Part shown: piece by piece, positions 13,644 through 22,061 of the stretch
How the letters are laid out: the number at the start of each line of letters is the position of its first letter
How positions within the stretch are numbered: the first letter of the stretch is position 1
Assembly (NCBI GenBank): GCA_043817485.1
Contig: JBDRGX010000068.1
Span: 1-27,181 of the forward strand
Length of the DNA: 27,181 nt
Source of the DNA: JBDRGX01 sp043817485 [NCBI: bacterium]
Lineage (GTDB): Bacteria; JBDRGX01
Direction: 5' to 3'
The notes under the pieces: model-generated
Told to the model about the DNA's origin: nothing
Seen by the model: only the letters and a program-made list of their open reading frames with translations
Database searches by the model: none
Translations under genes and position numbers: made by a program

Positions 13644-15350
13644 ATGAAAAAAATTCTTTTAATGGGAAATCCTAATGTTGGGAAAAGTTCTATTTTTTCT
13701 CGATTAACAGATATTGATGTTATTATTTCAAATTATTCAGGAACAACAGTTGAATTGACAAAGGGGCATTTTAAAATTGGTGAAGAAAAATTTGAAGTTA
13801 TTGATATTCCTGGAACTTATACATTGGAACCAATATCAAAAGTAGAAGAAATTGCTGTAGAAATGTTGAAAGAAGGAGATATTCTTGTAAATGTAATTGA
13901 TTCTACAAATTTAGAAAGAAATCTTAATTTAACATTACAACTATTAAAACAAAATATTCCTACTATTATAATAATGAATTTTTGGGATGATATAAAACAT
14001 AAAGGGATTACTATTGATATAGAAAAACTTGAAAAAATTTTGAAAGTACCTATTGTTCCAATTTGTGCCATAACTGGCGAAGGAATAAAAAATTTTATTG
14101 AAAAATTATCACAATCTAAAATAGGAAATTATCAATATGAAGAAAAAGAAAAATGGAATGAAATAGGAAATATTATCAATAGTGTTCAAAAATTAACACA
14201 TAGACACCATACTTTTTTAGAAAAATTAGCAGATGTTTCAATAAATTCTACAAGTGGAATATTCATTGCTTTTATTGTTATGTTTTTTACTTTTAAAACT
14301 ATTAGGTTTATAGGAGAAGGGTTTATTAATTATGTTTTTGAACCATTGTTTAAAAACATTTGGTTGCCGATAATGACAAATTTTTCACAAATATTGGGAT
14401 CAAAAGGATTTTTTCATAATTTTTTGATTGGAGAACTTATTGAAGGAAAAATAGATTTTAAACAATCATTTGGAGTTTTAACAACTGGTTTTTTTGTTCC
14501 TATTGCTATGATTTATCCATATGTATTTGCTTTTTATTTTGTATTAGGTTTTCTTGAAGATACAGGGTATTTACCTCGTTTAGCAATTCTTTTTGATAGA
14601 ACTATGCATTTAGTGGGCTTGCATGGTTTTTCTATAATTTCAATTTTACTTAGTTTTGGATGTAAGATTCCAGGAGTTCTTTCTACAAGAGTAATGGAAA
14701 GTAAAAAAGAAAGATTTATTAGTGCAGCACTTATTACACTATGTATTCCCTGTGTATCACAAATTGCTATGATTATAGGTCTTATTGGAAAATATGGAGC
14801 AAAAGGATTTATTTTTGTTTTTGGAACTTTATTTTTAGTATGGTTAATTATAGGAATTTTGTTAAATAAAACACTTAAAGGAGAAAGTCCAGAAATATTT
14901 GTTGAAATCCCTTCATATCGAATTCCACATTTTGGAACATTGATGAAAAAATTATTAATAAGAATTAAATGGTTTTTAAAAGAAGCTGTTCCATTTATTT
15001 TTTTTGGAATAATTTTAGCAAATATTCTTTATTTTTTTAAAGTTATAGATTTTTTAGAAAAAATAATTGGTCCTCTAATGACAAGATTATTTGGGTTACC
15101 AATTAAAGCAATATCTGCTTTAATTATAGGTTTTTTAAGAAAAGATATTGCTGTTGGGATGTTAGCACCACTTAATTTAACTTTTAAACAACTTATAATT
15201 GCAAGTATTATTTTAGTAATGTATTTTCCTTGTGTTGGTGTTTTTGTAACACTTGTAAAAGAATTTGGAATAAAAAATATGATGAAATTAACAATAATTA
15301 TGATAATTTCTACCATAATTGTTGGAGGATTGTTTAACTTAATTCTTTAA
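13644..15350 (+). CDS. feoB: Ferrous iron transport protein B (short variant)
   Basis: FeoB is the inner-membrane Fe(II) importer with an N-terminal GTPase domain. G1 is 'GNPNVGKSS' (8-16), G2 'SGTTVE' with T34/T35, G3 'DIPG' (54-57) and G4 'NFWD' (112-115), instead of the usual NxxD with M at the second place. The membrane part starts near 205. The two Gate regions differ from the Escherichia type: 'SFGCKIPGVLSTRVMESKKERF' in positions about 330-352 (key residues GC, P, TR, ERF) followed by 'TLCIPCVSQIAMI'. At 568 residues it is about 100-200 shorter than classical FeoB, with a shortened cytoplasmic linker. It belongs to a FeoB subgroup I recall from anaerobes but cannot name further. The gene is complete. 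Confidence 0.92.
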   Translation: MKKILLMGNPNVGKSSIFSRLTDIDVIISNYSGTTVELTKGHFKIGEEKFEVIDIPGTYTLEPISKVEEIAVEMLKEGDILVNVIDSTNLERNLNLTLQLLKQNIPTIIIMNFWDDIKHKGITIDIEKLEKILKVPIVPICAITGEGIKNFIEKLSQSKIGNYQYEEKEKWNEIGNIINSVQKLTHRHHTFLEKLADVSINSTSGIFIAFIVMFFTFKTIRFIGEGFINYVFEPLFKNIWLPIMTNFSQILGSKGFFHNFLIGELIEGKIDFKQSFGVLTTGFFVPIAMIYPYVFAFYFVLGFLEDTGYLPRLAILFDRTMHLVGLHGFSIISILLSFGCKIPGVLSTRVMESKKERFISAALITLCIPCVSQIAMIIGLIGKYGAKGFIFVFGTLFLVWLIIGILLNKTLKGESPEIFVEIPSYRIPHFGTLMKKLLIRIKWFLKEAVPFIFFGIILANILYFFKVIDFLEKIIGPLMTRLFGLPIKAISALIIGFLRKDIAVGMLAPLNLTFKQLIIASIILVMYFPCVGVFVTLVKEFGIKNMMKLTIIMIISTIIVGGLFNLIL

Positions 15351-15416
15351 TTTTGAACATCTTTTGTTAGGAGATAGATTTTTTTTTTATTATTTTAAGT
15401 TTTTTTTAAATATTCC

Positions 15417-15446
15417 TTGACTTTTGTTGAATTTTTTATTTATTTT
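15417..15446 (+). promoter_or_regulatory. Possible promoter for the beta-propeller gene
   Basis: TTGACT (15417-15422) and TATTTT (15441-15446) are 18 bases apart, about 110 bases ahead of the next start codon. The rest of 15351-15564 is T-rich and shows nothing else. Confidence 0.35.
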
Positions 15447-15564
15447 ATATTTGAATAAATTATTTAATGAAACTTTAACTGTTCATTCATAAAAAAAGTA
15501 ATGTTTTTATAATGATATTTTAATAAGCATTTTATAAAACTTTAACAAATAGGAGGTTTTAGAA

Positions 15565-17037
15565 ATGAAATATAAAATTTTTATTATTTTATGTTTTTTA
15601 ATAACAAGTTCTTATTTAAAAGCAGATTGGCAAATGCTTTTCAACAATTCTCAACATACTAATTTTTTAAAAACAGAAACTTTGCCTTATTTGTCTTTGT
15701 CTTGGACATATTTAACTAATAATACGATTATTTCGTCTTCTGCTGTATTTGGGGAAGTGCTTTATGTTGGTTCTGGGGATAAAAATCTTTATGCTATTAA
15801 TATTGTTGATGGTTCTTTAGTTTGGAAATTTTCTTCACAAGGAAGTATTTTTTCTTCTCCAGCAATAAATAATAATACGATATTTATTGGTTCAAAAGAC
15901 AAAAATTTATATGCTCTTGATGCTAAAACAGGACAAATTAAATGGACTTATTTAGCCAATGGAGATATACTTGCTTCTCCATTAGTTAGTGAAGGAAAAG
16001 TTTTTATCAGTGTAGGTTATCCAGAAAAATCTATTGTGGCTATAAATGAAAATACTGGGGAAAAAATTTGGCAAATTGAAACAATGCAAATGGTTTATTC
16101 TTCTCCAGCGTTATTTTCTAATACACTTTTTTGTGGGTCTGATGATGGTTATCTTTATGCTCTTGATATTAATAATGGAAATATTAAATGGAAATTTCAA
16201 ACTAATGGAAATATGTTTCTTTCATCAGTAAGCATTAAAGATAATGTAGTATATTGTTTTCCTGGTAATTTTGAAAAAAATGTTTATGCTATTAATATTA
16301 CTGATGGTTCATTAAAATGGAAATTTAAAGATAGTGTAGAAAAAATACTTGTTACAGGTTCTTCTGTTGCAATATCTGATAAAGAAGTTTATTTTCAAAT
16401 GGGATTTTTAGAATCTTATGTTTATTGTTTAAATGCTGATACTGGAGATTTACAATGGAAAACTCTTACTGGAAAAACAGCAGATTTTGGGGTACTTTCT
16501 ACGCCTCTTATTACTAATAATTATATATATGTTGGTAGTGGAGATGGAAATATTTATGTGCTTACTCGAGATAAAGGAGAAGTAAAAACAAAATATCCTG
16601 TTAATTCTCCTTTAATTTCTTCGCCCGTTATAGTTAATAATAATCTTTATATTGGAGCAACTAATGGGAAAGTATATTCATTTTCTTTACTTTCTGAATT
16701 AAGTAAAGAAAATTTACCTTCAAAGGAAATAACTGAAACAAAAATATTGGATAATTTTCCAAATCCTTTTAATCCTGAAGTATGGATTCCTGTTTCTATA
16801 GCAGGAGGAGAAAAAGTAAATTTAGCAAAAATAAAAATTTATAATACATTAGGACAATTAATTAGAGTTCTTGAGGTAAATTTTAAAAATAGTGAATTAT
16901 GCAATAATCAAAAGCAATCTATTTATTGGGATGGAAGAGATAATCAAGGAAAAACAGTATCTTCTGGTGCTTATTTTTATCAATATGAAATTAACAATAA
17001 AATGATAAATACTAAAAAAATGTTATTGCTTAAATAA
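15565..17037 (+). CDS. Secreted PQQ-like beta-propeller protein with FlgD/T9SS-like C-terminal domain
   Basis: The 490-residue protein begins with a signal peptide (hydrophobic core about 5-16, cleavage probably after 'YLKA' at 21). Residues about 35-375 hold at least seven repeats of the pattern 'VYVGSGDKNLYAINIxDGSLVWKF', each with the 'LYALD...G..xWxf' blade signature of the PQQ-like/BamB superfamily. The C-terminus (about 390-490) carries 'LDNFPNPFNPEVWIP', 'IYNTLGQLIR', 'YWDGRDNQGKTVSSGAYFYQ' and a final 'KKMLLLK', the FlgD-Ig/type IX sorting-like domain. It is therefore expected on the cell surface or outside. No PQQ-enzyme catalytic residues were identified, so a binding or structural role is more likely. 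ATG 15565 has AGGAGG 8 bases upstream. The next gene follows after 8 bases. Confidence 0.85.
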   Translation: MKYKIFIILCFLITSSYLKADWQMLFNNSQHTNFLKTETLPYLSLSWTYLTNNTIISSSAVFGEVLYVGSGDKNLYAINIVDGSLVWKFSSQGSIFSSPAINNNTIFIGSKDKNLYALDAKTGQIKWTYLANGDILASPLVSEGKVFISVGYPEKSIVAINENTGEKIWQIETMQMVYSSPALFSNTLFCGSDDGYLYALDINNGNIKWKFQTNGNMFLSSVSIKDNVVYCFPGNFEKNVYAINITDGSLKWKFKDSVEKILVTGSSVAISDKEVYFQMGFLESYVYCLNADTGDLQWKTLTGKTADFGVLSTPLITNNYIYVGSGDGNIYVLTRDKGEVKTKYPVNSPLISSPVIVNNNLYIGATNGKVYSFSLLSELSKENLPSKEITETKILDNFPNPFNPEVWIPVSIAGGEKVNLAKIKIYNTLGQLIRVLEVNFKNSELCNNQKQSIYWDGRDNQGKTVSSGAYFYQYEINNKMINTKKMLLLK

Positions 17038-17045
17038 AAAAATAA

Positions 17046-18566
17046 ATGAAATATTTATTTCTAATAATTTTTATTTCTATTTCTTTTCAAATTGCTTTTT
17101 TAATGTTAGATAAGGCTCCAGATACTGATGAAGTTTGGTATATGACTATAGGTGAAAATATACTTAAAACTAATTTTCCAAGCATTAATGGAGTAGATCC
17201 TTATTTAATACATCCTCCTTTATTTACTCATTTAATTGCTTTATTTTTTAAACTATTTGGGAAATCATTTTTAATTGCAAGATTAATTTCAATGATAAGT
17301 TCTTTAATTGTATTAATTTTTACTTATTTTACAGTTAAAGAATTAAAAAATAAAATTGCAAATTTATCAATTTTTTTATTAGGAATAAATCCTTTTTTTT
17401 TATATTTTAGTAGTACAGTTTATATAGAAATGTTTCTTATGGCTCTTTTAAGTGCAAGTATTTATTATTTATTTAAGGGCTTTAAAACAAATAAATCTAA
17501 ATATTTTTTAATATCGGGAATAATTGTTGGATTAGGAACAATTACTAAATATAATGCTTTTATTTTAGTATTTGCTTTTATAATTTACAATTTAATTCAA
17601 TTTAGATGGAAAATATTTTTTCAAAAAAAAATTTATATTTTTTTAATTCCAATTATATTTATTTTTAGTTTATGGATAATCTATGGCTTAATGCTTGATA
17701 AAAAACTTTTTTTAGATCAGCAATTGTTTGTTTTATCATATTTTAATTCTAAATCTTGGCATTTAGCAACATGGCGAGTTGTTTCAAATTTTACTTTATT
17801 GAAACAATTAGTAGCTGTAATTACTCCTGTTATTAGTATTTTTTTTATTATATCTTTAATTCTAACTATATTTGAAATTGTAAGAAAAAAACTAAAAACT
17901 ACTCATTCCATTTTTTTTCTTTTTATATTTTTGTGTTTATTTATTATAGGGGTATTAAAAACTCAATTTAAAGATATTCATTATCCTTTACCTATATTAG
18001 GATTTATAATAGTATTTAGCTGTTATTATTTGAATGATTATTTTTCATTTTTTTTAAAGAAAAAAACTATAAGTTTTGTTGGTTCTATTTTTTTTCTTTG
18101 GCTATCTTCTCCTTTTAGTATTTTTTATAATCCATTAGATAATAAATTTTATGACAATATATATATTTGGGGAATTAAAAGAGATATAAATTATAGAATA
18201 TATCAAGAAATAGGAAAATATCTTAATGATATAACATCTGATAATCAAATAATTGTAGTAGAAACTAAATCTACTATAACTAAATGGTATATAAATAAAA
18301 AAGTAATTGTATCTGATATGTATTTTTTTGATTTTGAAAATAAAAAAGAATTTGTTTTAAAAGCAGATATAGTAGTTTTAGAAGAGGGAATTTCTGCTTT
18401 TCTTAATGATAGTGAAGAAGAAAATTTTATAAAATTTATTCAAGAAAAATTTGTATTAAAAAAAACATTTGAATTTCCTTTTGAAAAATTTTCTATAAAT
18501 ACAGATCAAAAAATTTTAAAACAAGGTGATAAAAAGAAAACAGTTTGGGTATATGTTAAGAAATAA
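17046..18566 (+). CDS. GT39/ArnT-like membrane glycosyltransferase
   Basis: The 506-residue protein has about 10-11 membrane segments in its first 350 residues and a soluble periplasmic C-terminal part (about 370-506). The first loop carries the acidic motif 'PDTDEVWY' (D26, D28, E29), followed by 'HPPLFTHLIALFFKLFGK' (about 56-73). Both are signatures of the PMT/ArnT (GT-C) fold that uses polyprenyl-phosphate sugars. The acceptor may be a protein or lipid; it cannot be told. It follows the secreted beta-propeller gene after 8 bases and has no separate promoter, so the two are likely co-transcribed; glycosylation of that surface protein is an attractive but unproven idea. Confidence 0.8.
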   Translation: MKYLFLIIFISISFQIAFLMLDKAPDTDEVWYMTIGENILKTNFPSINGVDPYLIHPPLFTHLIALFFKLFGKSFLIARLISMISSLIVLIFTYFTVKELKNKIANLSIFLLGINPFFLYFSSTVYIEMFLMALLSASIYYLFKGFKTNKSKYFLISGIIVGLGTITKYNAFILVFAFIIYNLIQFRWKIFFQKKIYIFLIPIIFIFSLWIIYGLMLDKKLFLDQQLFVLSYFNSKSWHLATWRVVSNFTLLKQLVAVITPVISIFFIISLILTIFEIVRKKLKTTHSIFFLFIFLCLFIIGVLKTQFKDIHYPLPILGFIIVFSCYYLNDYFSFFLKKKTISFVGSIFFLWLSSPFSIFYNPLDNKFYDNIYIWGIKRDINYRIYQEIGKYLNDITSDNQIIVVETKSTITKWYINKKVIVSDMYFFDFENKKEFVLKADIVVLEEGISAFLNDSEEENFIKFIQEKFVLKKTFEFPFEKFSINTDQKILKQGDKKKTVWVYVKK

Positions 18567-18598
18567 AAAAATAAATAATTATAAATTATAAATTTTTC

Positions 18599-18627
18599 TT
18601 GACAGTTTAAAATAAGTAATATATATT
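18599..18627 (+). promoter_or_regulatory. Promoter of the tRNA/rpmG/secE-nusG-rpl operon
   Basis: TTGACA (18599-18604) and TATATT (18622-18627) with exactly 17 bases between them. The predicted start is about 18634, ten bases before tRNA-Thr. This is the best promoter match in the window, fitting a highly expressed unit. Confidence 0.75.
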
Positions 18628-18643
18628 TTTTTTTTATTATTTT

Positions 18644-18720
18644 GCCCATATAGCTCAGTCGGCTAGAGCACATCCTTGGTAAGGATGAGGTCATCGGTTC
18701 AATTCCGATTATGGGCTCCA
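18644..18720 (+). tRNA. tRNA-Thr (GGT)
   Basis: Acceptor arms gcccata (18644-18650) and tatgggc (18710-18716) pair fully. The D arm is gctc...gagc, the anticodon stem catcc/ggatg has loop ttggtaa (anticodon GGT), and the T arm is atcgg-ttcaatt-ccgat. The 3' CCA is encoded (18718-18720). Confidence 0.95.
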
Positions 18721-18747
18721 AATAAGAAAAATAAGAGAGGAATTAAA

Positions 18748-18897
18748 TTGAGAGAAATAGTTATTTTAGCATGTAGTGAATGTAAAAGAAGAAATTATAA
18801 TACTACTCGAAATAAAAAAAAGAGTGAAGAAAAAATTTCTATAAAAAAATTTTGTAATTCTTGTAAAAAACATATTTTGCATAAAGAAACAAAATAG
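18748..18897 (+). CDS. rpmG: 50S ribosomal protein L33
   Basis: L33 is a small protein of the large subunit near the E site. The 49-residue product has the four-cysteine zinc-ribbon form: 'ACSECKRRNYNTTRNK' and 'KKFCNSCKKHILHKETK'. This is the zinc-dependent (C+) version, so it depends on zinc supply. The start is TTG 18748 behind GAGAGG at 18735-18740. It lies between tRNA-Thr and tRNA-Trp; its TAG stop (18895-18897) shares two bases with the tRNA-Trp gene. The order rpmG, tRNA-Trp, secE, nusG is conserved in many bacteria and supports the call. Confidence 0.95.
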   Translation: MREIVILACSECKRRNYNTTRNKKKSEEKISIKKFCNSCKKHILHKETK

Positions 18898-18972
18898 GCC
18901 TGTAGCTCCAACGGCTAGAGCACTGGACTCCAAATCCGGGTGATGGGGGTTCAAATCCCTCCAGGCCTGCCA
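18896..18972 (+). tRNA. tRNA-Trp (CCA)
   Basis: Acceptor arms aggcctg (18896-18902) and caggcct (18962-18968) pair fully. The anticodon loop ctccaaa gives CCA for tryptophan. Discriminator G and encoded CCA (18970-18972) follow. The first two bases are the last two of the rpmG stop codon. Confidence 0.95.
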
Positions 18973-18986
18973 AAAAGAGAAAAAAT

Positions 18987-19169
18987 GTGAAAAAAATAAA
19001 ATTATTTTTGAATGAAATTAATTATGAAATGAAAAAAGTTACTTGGCCAGAGAAAAAGAATCTAAGAGATTCTACAATTGTAGTTATAATAAATATATTA
19101 TTCTTTGCAATAATTATTGGAATTTTAGATAAAATTTTTACAAATTTATTAAAACTAATAATTAAATAG
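18987..19169 (+). CDS. secE: Preprotein translocase subunit SecE
   Basis: SecE is the small essential subunit of the SecYEG channel in the inner membrane. The 60-residue product shows the single-helix bacterial form: an amphipathic cytoplasmic helix ending in the signature 'EMKKVTWPEKKNL' (14-26), then one membrane segment (about 31-52). GTG 18987 is the only usable start: the ATG two bases upstream is followed at once by a stop. The Shine-Dalgarno is weak (aaagag). It lies 14 bases after tRNA-Trp and 12 bases before nusG. Confidence 0.93.
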   Translation: MKKIKLFLNEINYEMKKVTWPEKKNLRDSTIVVIINILFFAIIIGILDKIFTNLLKLIIK

Positions 19170-19181
19170 GGGGCATTTTTT

Positions 19182-19712
19182 ATGGCAGTCCATTGGTATG
19201 TGTTACATACATATTCAGGACAAGAAGAAAAAGTCAAGAAAAGTTTAGAACATAAATTTAAAACAATGCATTTAGAAGAAAAATTACAACAAATTTTAAT
19301 TCCTAAACAAGAAATTACAGAGATAAAAAAAGGAGAAAAGAAAATTTCTTCAAGAATGTATTTTCCAGGTTATTTATTTATAGAAATGGAACTTACTGAT
19401 GATTCTTGGTATGCTGTTCGCAATACACAAGGAATTAGTGGTTTTATTAGCACACATTCTAAACCTACTCCTCTTACAGAAATAGAAGTTAAAAAAATTA
19501 TGCTTCAAGTAGAGGAAAAAAAGAAAAAGTTTAAAATAGTTCTTGAAAAAGGAAATAGTGTGAAAATTATTAGTGGGCCTTTTGTTGGATTTACTGGAAT
19601 TATTGATGAAATAAACGAAGAAAAATTTAAATTAAAAGTATTGGTTACTATTTTTGGGAGATCTACTCCTATTGAAATAGATACCGATCAAGTGGAAAGA
19701 GAGGAGATATAA
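19182..19712 (+). CDS. nusG: Transcription termination/antitermination protein NusG
   Basis: NusG binds RNA polymerase and links it to Rho or to the ribosome. The 176-residue protein has the NGN domain ('[20 protein letters not shown]' at 3-22; '[13 protein letters not shown]' near 60-72; '[11 protein letters not shown]' near 80-90). The C-terminal KOW domain is '[20 protein letters not shown]' from about 124. There is no extra domain insertion, unlike Thermotoga NusG. ATG 19182 is preceded by AGGGGG at 19168-19173 with an 8-base spacer. rplK starts one base after its stop. Confidence 0.96.
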   Translation: MAVHWYVLHTYSGQEEKVKKSLEHKFKTMHLEEKLQQILIPKQEITEIKKGEKKISSRMYFPGYLFIEMELTDDSWYAVRNTQGISGFISTHSKPTPLTEIEVKKIMLQVEEKKKKFKIVLEKGNSVKIISGPFVGFTGIIDEINEEKFKLKVLVTIFGRSTPIEIDTDQVEREEI

Positions 19713-19713
19713 A

Positions 19714-20148
19714 ATGGCAGTGAAGGTTAAAAAAGAAGTTGCAAAAATAAAACTTCAAATAGAAGCAGGAAAAGCTACTCCTGCTCCACCTGTAGGTCCA
19801 TCTTTAGGACAGCATGGAATAAATATAATGGAATTTTGTAAAAGTTTTAATGCTAAAACAAGTGGACAAGAAGGATTAATTATTCCAGCTGTAATTACTG
19901 TTTATCAAGATAAAAGTTTTACTTTCATTACTAAAACTCCACCAGCAAGTATTCTTATTAAACGAGCTGTAGGAGTAGCAAAAGGTTCTGGACAACCAAA
20001 TAGAGTTAAAGTAGGAAAAATAACAAAAAAACAAATAGAAGAAATAGCAAAAATTAAATTGCCAGATTTGAATACAACAAATATAGAATCTGCTATGAAA
20101 GTAATTAGTGGAACTGTTAAAAATATGGGAATTGAAATAATAGAATAG
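19714..20148 (+). CDS. rplK: 50S ribosomal protein L11
   Basis: L11 forms the GTPase-associated centre with 23S rRNA and is needed for the stringent response. The 144-residue protein shows '[20 protein letters not shown]' with '[14 protein letters not shown]' in the N-terminal domain. The RNA-binding C-terminal domain has '[20 protein letters not shown]' and ends in '[13 protein letters not shown]' form (here '[15 protein letters not shown]'). Length is normal. It lies between nusG and rplA as in most bacteria. Confidence 0.97.
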   Translation: MAVKVKKEVAKIKLQIEAGKATPAPPVGPSLGQHGINIMEFCKSFNAKTSGQEGLIIPAVITVYQDKSFTFITKTPPASILIKRAVGVAKGSGQPNRVKVGKITKKQIEEIAKIKLPDLNTTNIESAMKVISGTVKNMGIEIIE

Positions 20149-20160
20149 GAGTTAAAAAAA

Positions 20161-20853
20161 ATGGGAAAAAAATATCAATTAGTCGCAAAAACAATAGAAA
20201 AGAATAAATTATATTCTTTGGATGAAGGGATAAATTTAGCTTTAAACACGGCTATAGTTAAATTTGATAGTACTGTTGAAATTTACATGAGATTAGGGGT
20301 AGATCCAAAACATGCAGATCAAATAGTAAGAGGAACAGTAGTTCTTCCTAATGGTACTGGAAAAGTTCCAAAAATATTAGTTTTTGCAAAAGGTGAAAAA
20401 GAAAAAGAAGCTCAAGAAGCTGGAGCCAATTTTGTAGGATCAGCAGATTTAATAGAAAAAATAGAAAAAGAAAATTGGTTAGATTTTGATGTAACGATAG
20501 CAACTCCAGATATAATGAAAGAAGTTAGTAAATTAGGTAAATTATTAGGTCCCAGAGGATTAATGCCTAGTCCTAAAATGGGGACAGTTACTTTTAAATT
20601 AAAAGAAACTATTGAACAAATTAAATTAGGTAGAGTAGAATATCGTGTAGATAAAGAAGGTGCTATTCATTGTGGTATAGGTAAAGTTTCTTTTGGAGAT
20701 CAAAAAATCAAAGAAAATTTTTTATCTATATTTAATGCAGTTATTAAAAGTAAGCCAGCTTCTACAAAAGGTCAGTATCTTAAAGGAATAGGAATTACTA
20801 CTACTATGGGACCAGGGATAAAAATAGATAGTGCTAGTATTTTAAAACAATAG
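20161..20853 (+). CDS. rplA: 50S ribosomal protein L1
   Basis: L1 forms the mobile stalk at the E site and often represses its own mRNA. The 230-residue protein has the two-domain form with 'KFDSTVEIYMRLGVDPKHAD' near the start. 'LGKLLGPRGLMPSPKMGTVT' lies in the middle (about 125-144), and 'GRVEYRVDKEGAIHCGIGK' follows. ATG 20161 has GGAG at 20148-20151. No L1 mRNA-binding leader was recognised before rplK. Confidence 0.97.
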   Translation: MGKKYQLVAKTIEKNKLYSLDEGINLALNTAIVKFDSTVEIYMRLGVDPKHADQIVRGTVVLPNGTGKVPKILVFAKGEKEKEAQEAGANFVGSADLIEKIEKENWLDFDVTIATPDIMKEVSKLGKLLGPRGLMPSPKMGTVTFKLKETIEQIKLGRVEYRVDKEGAIHCGIGKVSFGDQKIKENFLSIFNAVIKSKPASTKGQYLKGIGITTTMGPGIKIDSASILKQ

Positions 20854-20865
20854 GAGGAATGAATT

Positions 20866-21384
20866 TTGAATAAAACAATGAAAACACAAGTAATAGAAAA
20901 TTTGAAAACAAAAATGAATAAATCTTGTGGAATAATTCTTTCTGATTATAAAGGATTAAATGTAGAAGCAATTTCTTTACTTCGTTCTAATTTAGCAAAA
21001 ATAGATGCTGAATTTTTGGTAGCAAAAAATACTTTAGCTGTTAAAACAGTAAAAGAAATTGGTTTAGAAGATCTTATCCCACAATTTAAAGGACCTGTAG
21101 CAATTACTTTTAGTTATACAGACATTATTTTTTGTATTAAAGTAATGCAAAAATTTGCTAATGAAAATGTTAATTTAAAAATAAAAGCTGGTGTTTTAGA
21201 TAAAAAAATTATTAATAAAGAAGCAATAAATCAAATCGCTATTCTTCCTTCAAAAGAAGAACTTTTAACAAAACTTGTTTATACAATAAAACTGCCTCTC
21301 ATTAATTTAATTAATATATTTCAATGCCCAATTAAAAAATTAATTTGGGTAACGAAAAACATAGAAAAAAAGGAGGGTATTTAA
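20866..21384 (+). CDS. rplJ: 50S ribosomal protein L10
   Basis: L10 anchors the L7/L12 dimers to the ribosome. The 172-residue protein carries '[20 protein letters not shown]' and '[17 protein letters not shown]', then '[13 protein letters not shown]', and ends in the helical L12-binding tail. TTG 20866 is chosen because AGGAGG (20852-20857) is 8 bases upstream; ATG 20878 would be 20 bases away. A first ATG at 20859 stops after four codons. The stop overlaps the rplL start (TAATG). Confidence 0.95.
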   Translation: MNKTMKTQVIENLKTKMNKSCGIILSDYKGLNVEAISLLRSNLAKIDAEFLVAKNTLAVKTVKEIGLEDLIPQFKGPVAITFSYTDIIFCIKVMQKFANENVNLKIKAGVLDKKIINKEAINQIAILPSKEELLTKLVYTIKLPLINLINIFQCPIKKLIWVTKNIEKKEGI

Positions 21385-21785
21385 TGACCACAGGTATAGA
21401 AGAAAAAAAAGAACAAAAATTTGAAAATATTATAAATGCTATTGCATCTATGAATATTTTGGAAGTTTCTGAATTAGTAAAAGCATTAGAAGAAAAATTT
21501 GGAGTAAGTGCTGCAATGCCAATGATGGTTGCTGCATCAGCAGGAACTGGCGCATCTGCTCAACCTGAAGAAAAAACAAGTTTTACTTGTATTCTTACTT
21601 CTTCTGGTGATAAAAAAATTCAGGTAATTAAAGAAATAAGAACTATTACTTCTTTGGGCTTAAAAGAATCTAAAGATTTAGTTGATGGTGTTCCTCAAAC
21701 AATTAAAGAAAATGTCTCTAAAGAAGAAGCAGAAGATATAAAGAAAAAAATAGAAGATGTTGGTGGTGTTGTAGAAATTAAATAA
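21384..21785 (+). CDS. rplL: 50S ribosomal protein L7/L12
   Basis: L7/L12 is the multicopy stalk protein that recruits translation factors. The 133-residue product has the N-terminal dimerisation part ('[20 protein letters not shown]'), an Ala-rich hinge (about 45-60), and the C-terminal domain with '[20 protein letters not shown]' and '[15 protein letters not shown]'. ATG 21384 has AAGGAGGG at 21370-21377 and overlaps the rplJ stop by one base. rpoB does not follow, unlike in most bacteria. Confidence 0.97.
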   Translation: MTTGIEEKKEQKFENIINAIASMNILEVSELVKALEEKFGVSAAMPMMVAASAGTGASAQPEEKTSFTCILTSSGDKKIQVIKEIRTITSLGLKESKDLVDGVPQTIKENVSKEEAEDIKKKIEDVGGVVEIK

Positions 21786-21794
21786 TTCCCACAA

Positions 21795-21867
21795 GGGGCT
21801 GTGGCGCAGTTGGAAGCGCGTCTCCTTGGCGTGGAGAAGGCCAGGGGTTCGAATCCCCTCAGCTCCA
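21795..21867 (+). tRNA. tRNA-Ala (GGC)
   Basis: Acceptor arms ggggctg (21795-21801) and cagctcc (21860-21866) pair with one G-T. The D arm is gcgc...gcgc. The anticodon stem tctcc/ggaga has loop ttggcgt (anticodon GGC). The T arm is agggg-ttcgaat-cccct. After discriminator A the sequence is CTT, so CCA is not encoded, unlike in the two other tRNAs here. Confidence 0.95.
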
Positions 21868-21962
21868 CTTTTGGGAAAACATTCTATTTATTTTAGTGAA
21901 TTTTTTTGTGTTTGATAATTAACAAAAACAGAAAAATTGATTTTTATTTTTAAAAGATAAAT

Positions 21963-22008
21963 ATAAAGTATTTTTTTTGCTTTTTAAATTGCAGAAAAAA
22001 TACTTTAT
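21963..22008. terminator. Long AT-rich hairpin, possible terminator
   Basis: The 18-base arms 21963-21980 (ataaagta, eight T, gc) and 21991-22008 (gcag, six A, tactttat) pair at 17 of 18 positions, the last being a wobble. The loop has ten bases. It sits between the ribosomal operon/tRNA-Ala and the restriction genes. It may terminate the operon, but a stem with so little G+C is atypical. Confidence 0.45.
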
Positions 22009-22061
22009 TTATTAACAAAACTTTTTTAAAATTAAAACATTTGAATTTTAATAAAATTACT

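Noticed and set aside
18676-18897. Longer open frame reading through tRNA-Thr into rpmG
   Set aside because: The first 24 codons are tRNA sequence. L33 begins at TTG 18748 behind its own ribosome binding site.
21345-21383. N-terminal extension of rplL
   Set aside because: The extra 13 residues lie within the rplJ end; ATG 21384 has an excellent ribosome binding site and gives the normal L7/L12 start.
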